Positions 1 to 8,754 of a stretch of 27,699 bases of DNA are shown one piece after another. This DNA comes from FEN-1297 sp964618785 (lineage in GTDB: Bacteria; Bacteroidota; Ignavibacteria; Ignavibacteriales; Ignavibacteriaceae). The position numbers were made by a program, and so were the translations under genes. The notes below the pieces were generated by a model, which saw only the letters and a program-made list of their open reading frames with translations, had not been told where the DNA came from and ran no database searches. The stretch is taken from assembly GCA_964618785.1 (NCBI GenBank), contig CAZUCY010000039.1, positions 1 to 27,699 on the forward strand, given 5' to 3'. The stretch's first letter is position 1. Each line of letters starts with the position of its first letter.

Positions 1-1
1 A

Positions 2-448
2 TCATTATATGCTTCTATAGGGATAGATATTGATCTTGATACAATTAAAAACACGGGTAATATTAAGAATACACAAGGTTATACTTTAACACTAACTGAT
101 AATTGGAAAACTTTAAAAGACATTTCTATTTTAGATTTTTTTAAAACGCCATTAAAAGGGACAAAATATATAAACGATATAATCGGTTCGTATATTTCCG
201 TTATTGCCCTGCCTGAAGGTGATTCTTCGGAAAATTATATTGATTACAAGCTGACCAATTCCTCCGCCGGAAAATACCGTGTAAGGTATTCTGAGAAGAT
301 TGATTTCAAAAAAGACTTTACACAATTCTTTGAATATTCCTGCGGCACAAAAAAATACCTATTAATTCTTACTGCATCGAAATATACTTATGATAAGTAT
401 AAAGACGATTTAAACAATATTATCAACTCATTTTCAATCAATTGCTGA
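2..448 (+). CDS. C-terminal part of an unidentified protein (5' end outside window)
   Basis: An open frame enters from the left edge and ends at TGA 446-448, giving 148 codons. The visible part reads like a small alpha/beta domain. It has a segment containing YTLTLTDNWKTLKD, a strand-like stretch SVIALPEG, and a C-terminal helix ending in a pattern like KYKDDLNNIINSFSI. That last pattern, a lysine-rich helix followed by a short strand ending the protein, resembles the end of PsbP/DUF1795-like domains. This is only an impression and I do not assign the family. No membrane segment is seen in the visible part. The stop lies 44 bases before the phosphatase gene on the same strand, so the two could be co-transcribed. 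Confidence 0.65.
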   Translation, partial: SLYASIGIDIDLDTIKNTGNIKNTQGYTLTLTDNWKTLKDISILDFFKTPLKGTKYINDIIGSYISVIALPEGDSSENYIDYKLTNSSAGKYRVRYSEKIDFKKDFTQFFEYSCGTKKYLLILTASKYTYDKYKDDLNNIINSFSINC

Positions 449-492
449 AGCAGGACTCTTTAATTTTTTTTTGAAAATTCAAATTAAATAGT

Positions 493-984
493 ATGAACAT
501 TTATCTAATTCGTCATGGTGATACCGAAAAGGTATCAATCGGGAAAAAAGATTTTGACAGAGAGCTTACCTCATCGGGAAGAATAAAGTTAAAATCCGCA
601 ATCTTAAACTGGAAAAATATCATTAGGGAATTTAACTTTATAGTAACTTCTCCTTTAGTTAGGGCGGTTCAAACAGCAAATATCATTGCTGAATTATACG
701 GCACCGGAAATAATATCCTGATAGATAAAAAGCTATCACCAGGCAGCAGGACAGAAAGTTTAATCGAAATTGCTAATTCATTGGAAAGCGAAGAAATTGC
801 TTTCGTGGGACATCAGCCGGATTTATCGGAGCAGCTTTCCGATTTAATATCCACTAAGAGCGCTTATATTGATTTTAAAAAGGGAGCAATAGCCAAAGTT
901 TCTTTTGGAAATAAAGTAAGTATTGCCAAGGGAACATTAGAATTTTTAATTCCATCTTCGATTTTTAATCCCCCCTCTTATTAG
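493..984 (+). CDS. SixA-like histidine phosphatase family protein
   Basis: A 163-residue protein of the histidine phosphatase (phosphoglycerate mutase-like) superfamily, short single-domain form. The catalytic RHG motif is at the N-terminus (IYLIRHGDTEK, nucleophile His8). The conserved arginine region SPLVRAVQTA is near residues 54-63, and the second catalytic histidine lies in VGHQPDLSE around residues 105-113. Length and spacing match SixA, which removes phosphate from histidine phosphotransfer (HPt) domains, but close relatives act on other substrates. A hybrid kinase with its own HPt domain lies just downstream on the opposite strand, so a functional link is possible but is inference. 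No clear Shine-Dalgarno precedes ATG 493. The stop codon nearly touches the U-run of the convergent SRP RNA. Confidence 0.9.
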   Translation: MNIYLIRHGDTEKVSIGKKDFDRELTSSGRIKLKSAILNWKNIIREFNFIVTSPLVRAVQTANIIAELYGTGNNILIDKKLSPGSRTESLIEIANSLESEEIAFVGHQPDLSEQLSDLISTKSAYIDFKKGAIAKVSFGNKVSIAKGTLEFLIPSSIFNPPSY

Positions 985-985
985 T

Positions 986-1079
986 AAAAAAAAGGACAGA
1001 CGGCTACACAAGAATCATACTTACCGCTGCTTCCTTCCGGACCTGACGGGGTTAGGCACTATCCTGTTAACCGCTGCCC
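986..1079 (-). ncRNA. ffs: Signal recognition particle RNA, small bacterial (4.5S) type
   Basis: Read on the minus strand, the stretch contains the near-invariant SRP S-domain core GTCAGGTCCGGAAGGAAGCA (about 1024-1046). The ends pair with each other. GGGCAG (from 1079 downward) pairs with CTGTCC (999-994), and CGGTTA pairs with TAGCCG after one bulged T. This closes a hairpin of about 86 nt. A run of eight T follows (993-986), consistent with Rho-independent termination. The RNA binds Ffh to target membrane and secreted proteins. The 5' end is placed at the start of the helix and could lie a few bases further upstream. Confidence 0.95.
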
Positions 1080-1146
1080 AAATATTTGCCTCTTTTCATT
1101 TAATGCGGGATACAAAAATTTAAAGCCCATACTGCTATTCTTAGCA

Positions 1147-4100
1147 TTAGCTGAAAGATATGTGACTATATTTCTCTTTCAGAAATTCCAATTCTTTTAT
1201 AATTGCCTCAAATTTTCCAATCAATTCCTCAAAAAGGCTTTCCGAATAAGAAGTAGGAACGTTATCTTTTGCAGAGATTTCTATTTTATTGCATATATCC
1301 GAAACAAAATCAATTCCCAGAGTAAGGCTACTCCCTTTAATTTTATGGGCACAATATTCAAGCTGGATATTATTTTTTTGTTCAATGCACTTTTTAATAC
1401 TTGCTAACGATTGAGGGAAACTATTTATATAAATATCGAGAAGTTCGATAAAAAAATCCACATCTTCCTGTGATTTAATATCCCGAATTAAATCAATTTT
1501 ATTTTCATCTATCAATTTCATTGTGTCGTGCTTCTCTTCCTCTATGGAAAGTTTGGAATTTTTTTCCACATATATAGATTCTGCCCATTTTTTCAGCATT
1601 TCGTAAAGTTCTTCTACTTTAACCGGTTTGCTTATATAATCATCCATTCCCGCTTCAATACATCTTTCCTTATCACCATGCATGGCGTTTGCCGTCATCG
1701 CAATTATTTTAGGACGCAAACTTTTATTAAACATCTGAGTAATCATCTGTGTAGCTTCAATTCCATCCATATCCGGCATAAATATATCCATCAACACAAC
1801 ATCATAGTTAATTTTGCGTAATGCTTCAAGTACTTCATAACCATTTGCAGCAACATCTGCTCTAAAGCCAAGCTTCTCCAATATTTTCAAGGCAACTTTC
1901 TGATTTATTACATTATCTTCAGCTAATAAAATCCTAAGAGGACGTTTACGCCCCAGTTCATTATCAATTTTCGATTGAATTTTTAGTTTTTCAGATTGAG
2001 TTTTATCTTTAACGCTTAATACAGAGGCAAGACAATCGTAAAGTTGCCTGTACTTTAGCGGCTTATTAATAAAAGCAGATAGTTTAAGGTTTCTAAATTC
2101 AGCAAGGTTTTCTTTTTTTCCAATCGAAGTTAAAATAACAATCGGCAATTCTTCTCCTTTATCGAATCTTCTTATCTCTGAAGCCAAATTAATTCCATCC
2201 ATAACAGGCATTCGATAATCAAGAATTGCTGCATCAAATGATTCACCGGAAGCAATTAGTTCCAGAGCTTCAGCCGGTGATTCCATGACACACGGCTTCA
2301 TACTCCAATTTTCCAACTGTGTTTTTAACGCAATAACACATGTCCTATTGTCATCAACTATTAAAATTTTCTTATCTTTAAAGCGTAGTGAATTTTCCTG
2401 GGTATATATACTTGATATTGAAGGAGAGGATCCTGCAAGAATTGTGAAGAAGAATATTGATCCTTCATTAACCTTACTCTCCAGCCACATTTTACCACCC
2501 ATCATTTCAGCCAGTTTTTTACTTATTGCAAGCCCCAGCCCGGAACCGCCGTGCATTCTTGTTGTTGATGTGTCCACCTGGCTGAATGCTTTAAATAATT
2601 TATTCATCCTGTTTTCAGGAATACCGATGCCTGAGTCTTTTACCGCAAAAAGTATTTCAAAATTATATTTATCCAGTTGCTTACATGAAACAGAAAGGAA
2701 TACCTCCCCCCTTTCAGTAAATTTAATTGCATTATTAAGAAGATTAATAAGAATCTGTTTAAGTCTTGTAATGTCTCCATTTATCGATGGAGGGACATTA
2801 TTCTCTATTAAGTAAGCAAGGTCAAGACCTTTTTCGCTTGCTTTTGATGCCATCATGTCAAGAGAATCTTCAACACAATCTCGAAGATCAAACGACTGCA
2901 TTTCAAGTTCCAACATATCAGATTCAATTTTAGAAAAATCGAGTATATCGTTTATTATTACCAATAATTGATCACCGCTTAAACGGATCGTCTCTACAAA
3001 TTCTTTTTGTTCCTCATCAAGATCGGTATCCAGCAGGAGTCCTGTCATCCCGATAACACCATTCATAGGATTTCTTATTTCATGGCTCATTAAAGCAAGG
3101 AATTCACTCTTTGCCTTAGTACCTGCTTCGGCTTTAATTATTGCAGAGTCCAGCTCTTTATTTTTCCGGATCAACTCCTCCTTGATACTATCCTTTTTAA
3201 TAATTGCTCCGAGCATTGATGCCATTGTAACTAAAAGAGATTCTTCATTTAGCGTCCAGGTCCTGTCGGATTTACATTCATCAAAACCAAGAAAACCCCA
3301 GTATTTTTCATCAATCATTATAGGAGCAATAATAATCGACTTAATATTTCTATCGACAAAAATATCATTGTGTTCCGGCGGCAGTTTTTTTACTAAAAGC
3401 GAAATTGTTTTACCAAGAGATAAATTTTCATAAAATTTAAAAGTTCCGAACCTTGTATAAGGAAGTTTCTGAAATAATGGATTATTAATTTGAGATTCTG
3501 TGCCCTTAGAACACCATTCGTGTAACATTGTCATATACATTTCTTCAGTCTCGTCAACAGTCTTATGTTTAACAATATATACACGGTTTACTTGAGTAGC
3601 AAAGCCCAAAAAGCCGAGGGCAGTATTAAAACCCCGGGCGGGATCATTTATAGAAATTAGAGTTTTAGTGGCTTCAGCTATTGCTTGAAGCAGCACATCT
3701 TTTTTCTTAAATAACCATTCATTAGCTTTTCGTTCAGAGATATCTCTGAAAATACTCAGTAATAATTTATTATTATTTATATCCCTTATAAATGAATGAG
3801 AAACTTCAAGATCGATTGTCGATATATTTTTTAACCTGTAACTTCCTTCATAACTGCTGAGGAATGAATCGTTTTTAAACCTAATCAAATAATTATTTAA
3901 AATATCCCGTGAAGTATCATTTGAATAAGCAGATGAAAATAATTGCCCCTCTATTTCCGATCTGCTTAAGCCAAACATTTTTGCATAAGCGTCATTGCAC
4001 ATAAAGACATAACCCTTTTCATCCGTCAGTAACATACCCTCGGATGATTTATTCCAAACATTTTCAAAAACACTTTCGGAAGTTCTTATGTACTTCTCAG

Positions 4101-4596
4101 CTTTCAGCCGTTCATTTAATTTCTGAAGCCTGCCCCGTCCAACTGGCATTCCATCCGTTTCAATTACTTCCGCATTAAAATCCATTGAAACTAAATCACC
4201 TGCTTTATTTTTGAGCACCATGTCCTCACAATAAATGCTTTTTTCCTTGAAAAGCCTCATTAAAATTCCGGATGTTCTTTCTATTTCAGATTCAAGAACA
4301 AAATCATTAAACATTTTACCGATCAACTCTTCCGGCTCATAACCCAATTGTTCTCTACAGTTCTTGCTGATAAAAAGTATTTCTCCTTTATTTGAGAAGT
4401 TGAGGGAGACATTTGATGCAGATTTTTCTATCCCTTTATTCTTATTATAAGAAGCAATATGCTTAACAATATCTTTTGTATAAATAGAATATTCCGAGGG
4501 GATTACTTTTTTGTCAAGTAGTTTGAGGAGAAATTTTCCAAAGTTGTTTAATTCTTCTTCGAGTACGGTTTTTTTATTTTTTTTCGACTTTTCCAC
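1147..4596 (-). CDS. Soluble hybrid sensor histidine kinase (PAS-PAS-GAF-HisKA-HATPase-REC-REC-HPt)
   Basis: A 1149-residue multi-step phosphorelay kinase without membrane segments or a signal peptide, so a cytosolic sensor. Domains in order: PAS (about 60-150), PAS (about 170-290, ending in the PAC-like IFRDISERK), GAF (about 300-475), a short coiled coil, HisKA with phospho-accepting His505 in LMSHEIRNPMNGVIG, HATPase (N box LINLLNNAIKFT, G1 DSGIGIP, G2 GGSGLGLAISKKL), REC1 with Asp793 in ILDYRMPVMDG, REC2 with Asp937 in LMDIFMPDMDG, and HPt with His1084 in CAHKIKGSS. All four expected phosphoryl residues are present, so the protein carries a complete BarA-like His-Asp-His relay. It has a second REC domain and lacks BarA's periplasmic sensor. 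No response regulator with an output domain is encoded next to it, so the partner is unknown. Confidence 0.96.
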   Translation of the reverse strand: MEKSKKNKKTVLEEELNNFGKFLLKLLDKKVIPSEYSIYTKDIVKHIASYNKNKGIEKSASNVSLNFSNKGEILFISKNCREQLGYEPEELIGKMFNDFVLESEIERTSGILMRLFKEKSIYCEDMVLKNKAGDLVSMDFNAEVIETDGMPVGRGRLQKLNERLKAEKYIRTSESVFENVWNKSSEGMLLTDEKGYVFMCNDAYAKMFGLSRSEIEGQLFSSAYSNDTSRDILNNYLIRFKNDSFLSSYEGSYRLKNISTIDLEVSHSFIRDINNNKLLLSIFRDISERKANEWLFKKKDVLLQAIAEATKTLISINDPARGFNTALGFLGFATQVNRVYIVKHKTVDETEEMYMTMLHEWCSKGTESQINNPLFQKLPYTRFGTFKFYENLSLGKTISLLVKKLPPEHNDIFVDRNIKSIIIAPIMIDEKYWGFLGFDECKSDRTWTLNEESLLVTMASMLGAIIKKDSIKEELIRKNKELDSAIIKAEAGTKAKSEFLALMSHEIRNPMNGVIGMTGLLLDTDLDEEQKEFVETIRLSGDQLLVIINDILDFSKIESDMLELEMQSFDLRDCVEDSLDMMASKASEKGLDLAYLIENNVPPSINGDITRLKQILINLLNNAIKFTERGEVFLSVSCKQLDKYNFEILFAVKDSGIGIPENRMNKLFKAFSQVDTSTTRMHGGSGLGLAISKKLAEMMGGKMWLESKVNEGSIFFFTILAGSSPSISSIYTQENSLRFKDKKILIVDDNRTCVIALKTQLENWSMKPCVMESPAEALELIASGESFDAAILDYRMPVMDGINLASEIRRFDKGEELPIVILTSIGKKENLAEFRNLKLSAFINKPLKYRQLYDCLASVLSVKDKTQSEKLKIQSKIDNELGRKRPLRILLAEDNVINQKVALKILEKLGFRADVAANGYEVLEALRKINYDVVLMDIFMPDMDGIEATQMITQMFNKSLRPKIIAMTANAMHGDKERCIEAGMDDYISKPVKVEELYEMLKKWAESIYVEKNSKLSIEEEKHDTMKLIDENKIDLIRDIKSQEDVDFFIELLDIYINSFPQSLASIKKCIEQKNNIQLEYCAHKIKGSSLTLGIDFVSDICNKIEISAKDNVPTSYSESLFEELIGKFEAIIKELEFLKEKYSHISFS

Positions 4597-5060
4597 CTAA
4601 AAAACATAATTTCCAATTTACAACTAAAAAAATGAATTTATTTTATATTTTTAATCGTTAATAGAGCAATAACAAACAAAGTTACAAAAGAATAATAATC
4701 CGAAGTTTTAAATTAAGCAAATCAATCGGAAATACAATAAATACTTTGTCTTTTATCCATATTCAATATTATATTATTTTATCAATTTAACATGGTGTTA
4801 CTCAGAATAATGGGTTTCATATTTATCAAGCAGGTTTCTGATCACTTTTTGATACGGGAGCCGTATTTAACGACAATTTTTTTAAATAATTAACGCTTGA
4901 TTTACTTAGATTTAAGGTGACCTTTCCATTCATTTCCTTAAAGCTCAATTACATGATTTGGGACATTTCTTAATTATTTATTCATTTTTAAGTATAGAAC
5001 GGTTGATATAGTAATTAAGTACGAAGGCTAAGATAATTAACTAATTATACAAAAAGTAAA
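4597..5060. other. 464-bp gap without a gene, upstream of the hybrid kinase
   Basis: Both flanking genes are on the minus strand. I see no convincing coding frame, tRNA or known RNA. It is very AT-rich, and the only GC-richer element is a small perfect hairpin at 4852-4866 (ATACGG, loop GAG, CCGTAT). It should contain the uvrA 3' end and the kinase promoter. Confidence 0.5.
4677..4684 (-). promoter_or_regulatory. Possible -7 element (TAACTTTG) for the hybrid kinase
   Basis: On the minus strand this octamer matches the Bacteroidetes-type TAnnTTTG. It would place the transcript start about 75 bases before the kinase ATG. No TTTG is found at the expected -33 distance, so this is a weak call. 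Confidence 0.25.
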
Positions 5061-7892
5061 TCAAGTACTTATATTCAATTCCCTTTTCAGAAATTCTCCA
5101 GTAAGACTATTCTTGTTTTTCACAATCTGCTCTGGCGTACCTTCGGCAATAATTCTTCCGCCTTCATCCCCGCCTTCGGGCCCAAGATCAATTACCCAGT
5201 CGGCTGTTTTAATAACATCAAGATTATGCTCGACAACAATAACCGTATTCCCTTTATCAACAAGCTTATTTAAAACCCTCAATAAGATATTCACGTCTTC
5301 AAAATGCAATCCTGTTGTAGGTTCATCAAGGATATAAAGAGTTTTACCAGTGCTTACTTTACTTAATTCTGTCGCAAGCTTAACACGCTGTGCTTCACCT
5401 CCAGATAACGTAGTAGCTTGTTGACCAAGCTTTATGTAGCCTAAGCCAACATCATTAATTGCTTTTAATTTTCTCTTAATTCTGGGAAGATCCTCAAAAA
5501 AATCAAGCGCTTGGTTTATCCGCATTTCAAGAACGTCTGCAATAGACTTAGTTTTATATAAAACCTCCAGAGTTTCCCGGTTATATCTTTTGCCACGGCA
5601 TGCTTCACATTCCACATAGACATCGGGGAGAAAATTCATTTCAATTTTTTTAAGACCGTCGCCGCCGCACTCTTCACATCTTCCGCCTGCGACATTAAAG
5701 CTGAACCGCCCTGTACTATACCCTCTCATTTTCGATTCAGGAAGCTGCGCATATAAGTCTCTTATAAAAGTAAATAGCCCGGTATAAGTTGCCGGATTGG
5801 ATCTTGGAGTGCGCCCAATCGGCAATTGATCAATCTCAATAACCTTATCAATATATTCCAATCCTTCAATAGATTTATAGGGAAGGGGAACAACCTTAGA
5901 TTTATATATTTTGTTCATTAATATTTTGAAGAGGGTTTCATTTATAATAGTTGATTTACCTGAACCACTTACACCGGTTATTAAAGTTAGCGTTCCAAGT
6001 GATATTTTTAGATTTACATTTTTTAAATTATGCCCATTTGCGCCCTTCAAAATTAAATAATTACCGTTTCCCTTTTTTCTCTCCGTTGGTACCGGAATTT
6101 GTTTTCTGTAAGTAAGGTATTCAAGTGTTAGTGAATCAATTTTATCTTTTGATTCAATTAATTTCTTAGTTTCTCCAGCTAAACAGATTTCACCGCCATG
6201 CTCGCCGGCTCCGGGACCAAGGTCTATCATGTAGTCAGAGTTCTCCATCGTCTCACGATCATGCTCAACTATAATTACGGTATTACCTAAATCTCTTAAA
6301 TTCTTAAGTGAATTAATAAGTTTTAAATTATCGCTTTGATGAAGCCCTATGCTTGGTTCATCAAGTACATACAGCACACCTGCAAGCTGTGAGCCAATTT
6401 GAGTTGCCAAACGTATGCGCTGGGATTCACCGCCGGATAGAGTTCGTGCGGAACGGTCTAACGTCAAATAATTCAAGCCGACATTTAGAAGAAATTTCAG
6501 CCTCTCCGTAATTTCTTTTAGAATAGGTTTAGCAATAATCCCATCATTACCCGACAAATGAAGTTTGTTAAAAAATTCTTCTGCTTTTGCGATAGATAAG
6601 TTCGTAATCTCGCTGATATTTTTTCCCTGGAATTTTACTGCTAATGATTCCTGTTTAAGCCTGCCCCCTTTGCAGTCGGGACACGGTATCGTGTTCATGT
6701 ATGATTCTACCCATTCCCGGATATTATTTGAAGAAGTAGTATTATAATAATTTTTCAAGTGATTTGTCAAACCTGCGAACCTGTGCAGGTAGGTAACTGG
6801 TTTGCTTGTTCCGTAAGAATACGAAAAAGCAATCTTATCTTTACTGCCGTTTAAGAGAATTTCCATCTGTTCAATAGTGAGGTCCCTAAGAGGAGTATCA
6901 AAATCGAACCCGTATTTTTCAGCGACAGCTGTTAACTGGTTAAAAAACCATATAGAGCGCGGCTTGCCAAGCGGCGCAAGTCCTTCATCATTAATTGTTT
7001 TATCCCAATCTGGAATCATTAAATTTATATCAATCTCTTTTTTCTCACCGAGTCCTTCACAGGCCGGGCAGGAACCATACGGTGAATTAAATGAAAACGA
7101 GTTAGGAGCTAATTCCCGAAAGCTTATTCCGCAGTCCAGGCATGCAAGATGTCGGCTGAAAACATAATCCTGAGAATTATCATTTGCTATGACAATTCCA
7201 TTGCCATAGTTCAATCCAACTTCTATAGATTCCGTCAACCTGATTCTTGAACTTTCATTTACAATAAATTTATCAATTGCTATCTCTATATTGTGAATTT
7301 TATATCTATCAATCTGGAGACCTTTCTTGATTTCATGAAATACATTATCAACTCTCACTTTTAGAAATCCATCTGAAAGAATTTCCTCAAAAAGTTCCCT
7401 ATAATGTCCTTTCCTTCCCCTAATAACAGGCGCTAGAACATATATTTTTTTGCCGGTCAATGTTTGTATAATAGAATCAATAATTTGTGAAGATGATTGC
7501 CTTGTTACCGGATTGCCGCAATTATAGCAATAAGGAGTTCCAAGCCTTGCATACAAGAGTCTCAGGTAATCATAAATTTCGGTTACTGTTCCAACAGTTG
7601 ACCGCGGGTTTCCGGAAGCAGATTTTTGTTCAATAGAAATAGCAGGGCTTAAACCTTCGATTAAATCGACATCCGGCTTTTCAAGCATATCAAGGAACTG
7701 CCTTGCATAAGCTGAAAGAGATTCAATATATCTTCTCTGACCTTCGGCATAAATAGTATCGAAAGCTAATGATGATTTACCAGAACCTGATAATCCGGTA
7801 ATTACCGTAAAAGAATCACGCGGTATCTCTAAATCAATATTTTTTAAGTTATGCTCTCGAGCGCCTTTTATTACAATAGTATCTTTTTCCAC
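5061..7892 (-). CDS. uvrA: Excinuclease ABC subunit A (UvrA)
   Basis: A 943-residue, full-length UvrA, the damage-recognition ATPase of nucleotide excision repair that loads UvrB onto lesions. The opening REHNLKNIDLEIPR is canonical. There are two ABC modules. The first has Walker A GLSGSGKS at 33-40 and signature LSGGESQRIRLATQIGS. The second has Walker A GVSGSGKST near 640 and signature LSGGEAQRVKLATELS. Zinc-binding CxxC pairs are visible in CLDCG...CPACEG and CEECGGDG...CEACRGKRY. Both Walker B regions read LYILDEP or LYVLDEP. uvrB and uvrC are not in the window, as is usual. The start lies 112 bases from the divergent IMPACT gene's ATG, so the two share a short promoter region. Confidence 0.98.
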   Translation of the reverse strand: MEKDTIVIKGAREHNLKNIDLEIPRDSFTVITGLSGSGKSSLAFDTIYAEGQRRYIESLSAYARQFLDMLEKPDVDLIEGLSPAISIEQKSASGNPRSTVGTVTEIYDYLRLLYARLGTPYCYNCGNPVTRQSSSQIIDSIIQTLTGKKIYVLAPVIRGRKGHYRELFEEILSDGFLKVRVDNVFHEIKKGLQIDRYKIHNIEIAIDKFIVNESSRIRLTESIEVGLNYGNGIVIANDNSQDYVFSRHLACLDCGISFRELAPNSFSFNSPYGSCPACEGLGEKKEIDINLMIPDWDKTINDEGLAPLGKPRSIWFFNQLTAVAEKYGFDFDTPLRDLTIEQMEILLNGSKDKIAFSYSYGTSKPVTYLHRFAGLTNHLKNYYNTTSSNNIREWVESYMNTIPCPDCKGGRLKQESLAVKFQGKNISEITNLSIAKAEEFFNKLHLSGNDGIIAKPILKEITERLKFLLNVGLNYLTLDRSARTLSGGESQRIRLATQIGSQLAGVLYVLDEPSIGLHQSDNLKLINSLKNLRDLGNTVIIVEHDRETMENSDYMIDLGPGAGEHGGEICLAGETKKLIESKDKIDSLTLEYLTYRKQIPVPTERKKGNGNYLILKGANGHNLKNVNLKISLGTLTLITGVSGSGKSTIINETLFKILMNKIYKSKVVPLPYKSIEGLEYIDKVIEIDQLPIGRTPRSNPATYTGLFTFIRDLYAQLPESKMRGYSTGRFSFNVAGGRCEECGGDGLKKIEMNFLPDVYVECEACRGKRYNRETLEVLYKTKSIADVLEMRINQALDFFEDLPRIKRKLKAINDVGLGYIKLGQQATTLSGGEAQRVKLATELSKVSTGKTLYILDEPTTGLHFEDVNILLRVLNKLVDKGNTVIVVEHNLDVIKTADWVIDLGPEGGDEGGRIIAEGTPEQIVKNKNSLTGEFLKRELNIST

Positions 7893-7936
7893 AGGAAGCC
7901 AAATTTTGAAAATTTAAAATATTATATTACTTATCA

Positions 7937-7944
7937 TATGTTTG
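7937..7944 (+). promoter_or_regulatory. Possible -7 element (TATGTTTG) for the IMPACT/YigZ gene
   Basis: The octamer fits TAnnTTTG and would start transcription near 7951, about 54 bases before ATG 8005. The nearest upstream TTTG (7905-7908) is 28 bases away, further than the usual spacing. Confidence is therefore low. Confidence 0.3.
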
Positions 7945-8004
7945 AAAAGCAATTTAATTTGCTTTATATCGCCCGTTTTTTCTATACAAAAACAGCAAAT
8001 TTTG

Positions 8005-8640
8005 ATGAATAAAGTTGAAGAAATAAAAACAATAAAAAAATCAGCTGAAAGGGAATTTAAACAGAAAGGATCACTTTTCTTAAGTAAATCTTTCAACATT
8101 CCATATGAAAGAATAGCTGAAGAAGTTCTTAATAGACTTAGAAAAGAATTTTTTGACGCGACTCACCATTGTTTTGCTTATAGATTGAACTCTTTAAGCA
8201 ATGAAAGTAATTTCAAATATTCCGATGATGGGGAGCCCTCCGGTACCGCCGGATTTCGAATTTTGAATGCAATAGACCATTACGGGCTTACAAATTGTTT
8301 AATTGTTGTAATAAGATACTTTGGGGGCACAAAGCTTGGAATTGGTCCATTAGGAAGGGCATACTATTATTCTGCACTTAATGTACTCGAAGTTTCAGGA
8401 ATAATCGTTCAAAAGCCTTACCAAGAAATTACATTAACCTGCACATTTCCACAATTAAATTTCATATATAGAATTCTTGCAGCTCACGATGCTAAAATAC
8501 TTAATACTTTTTATGGAAATGAGGTTAAATTCATATGCCTGGCGGAAGCAAATAAAACAGAAAGTCTTAAATGGGACTTAACCGAGGCTTCTCAAAATCA
8601 GATCACAATTTCAATAAGTGAGGTTTTAATATACATCTAA
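8005..8640 (+). CDS. IMPACT/YigZ family protein (UPF0029 domain)
   Basis: The N-terminal domain carries the family hallmarks: the early KKSAEREFKQKGSLFL segment, DATHHCFAYR, SDDGEPSGTAG and RYFGGTKLGIGPLGRAY. A smaller ferredoxin-like C-terminal domain follows (about residues 135-211). Bacterial YigZ has no settled enzymatic role; eukaryotic IMPACT affects translational control. The open frame extends upstream to a TTG at 7942. I choose ATG 8005 (211 residues) because it matches the usual family length of about 205-220, because the extra 21 residues look like untranslated sequence, and because the TTG overlaps a possible -7 promoter element. It is divergent from uvrA. Confidence 0.92.
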   Translation: MNKVEEIKTIKKSAEREFKQKGSLFLSKSFNIPYERIAEEVLNRLRKEFFDATHHCFAYRLNSLSNESNFKYSDDGEPSGTAGFRILNAIDHYGLTNCLIVVIRYFGGTKLGIGPLGRAYYYSALNVLEVSGIIVQKPYQEITLTCTFPQLNFIYRILAAHDAKILNTFYGNEVKFICLAEANKTESLKWDLTEASQNQITISISEVLIYI

Positions 8641-8661
8641 TCCGCATTCTCGTTTGCAGCT

Positions 8662-8688
8662 TAAAATATTTTGCAACATAAAATATTT
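8662..8688. repeat. Two direct TAAAATATTT repeats upstream of the marR-type gene
   Basis: Identical 10-mers at 8662-8671 and 8679-8688 start 17 bases apart, and each contains the palindrome AAATATTT. They lie 67-93 bases before the MarR start and could be operator half-sites. In such AT-rich DNA chance is also possible. Confidence 0.3.
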
Positions 8689-8754
8689 CTTAATTAGCTT
8701 GCTTAAGTAAAAGTGATTAACGAAATTTAATACTAACAATAATTAAATTAAAGA

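Noticed and set aside
2285..2815. 176-codon plus-strand open frame
   Set aside because: It lies wholly antisense to the HATPase/REC part of the hybrid kinase, whose motifs are unambiguous; it is a frame shadow.
4852..4866. ATACGG-GAG-CCGTAT hairpin as a terminator for uvrA
   Set aside because: It is almost 200 bases past the uvrA stop, the stem is only 6 bp, and no T-run follows on the minus strand.
7942..8004. TTG start for the IMPACT/YigZ gene
   Set aside because: The added residues are not family-like, and the TTG overlaps a possible -7 promoter element; ATG 8005 gives the normal length.
7914..8099. 61-codon minus-strand open frame before uvrA
   Set aside because: It overlaps the start of the IMPACT gene antisense and has no recognisable features.
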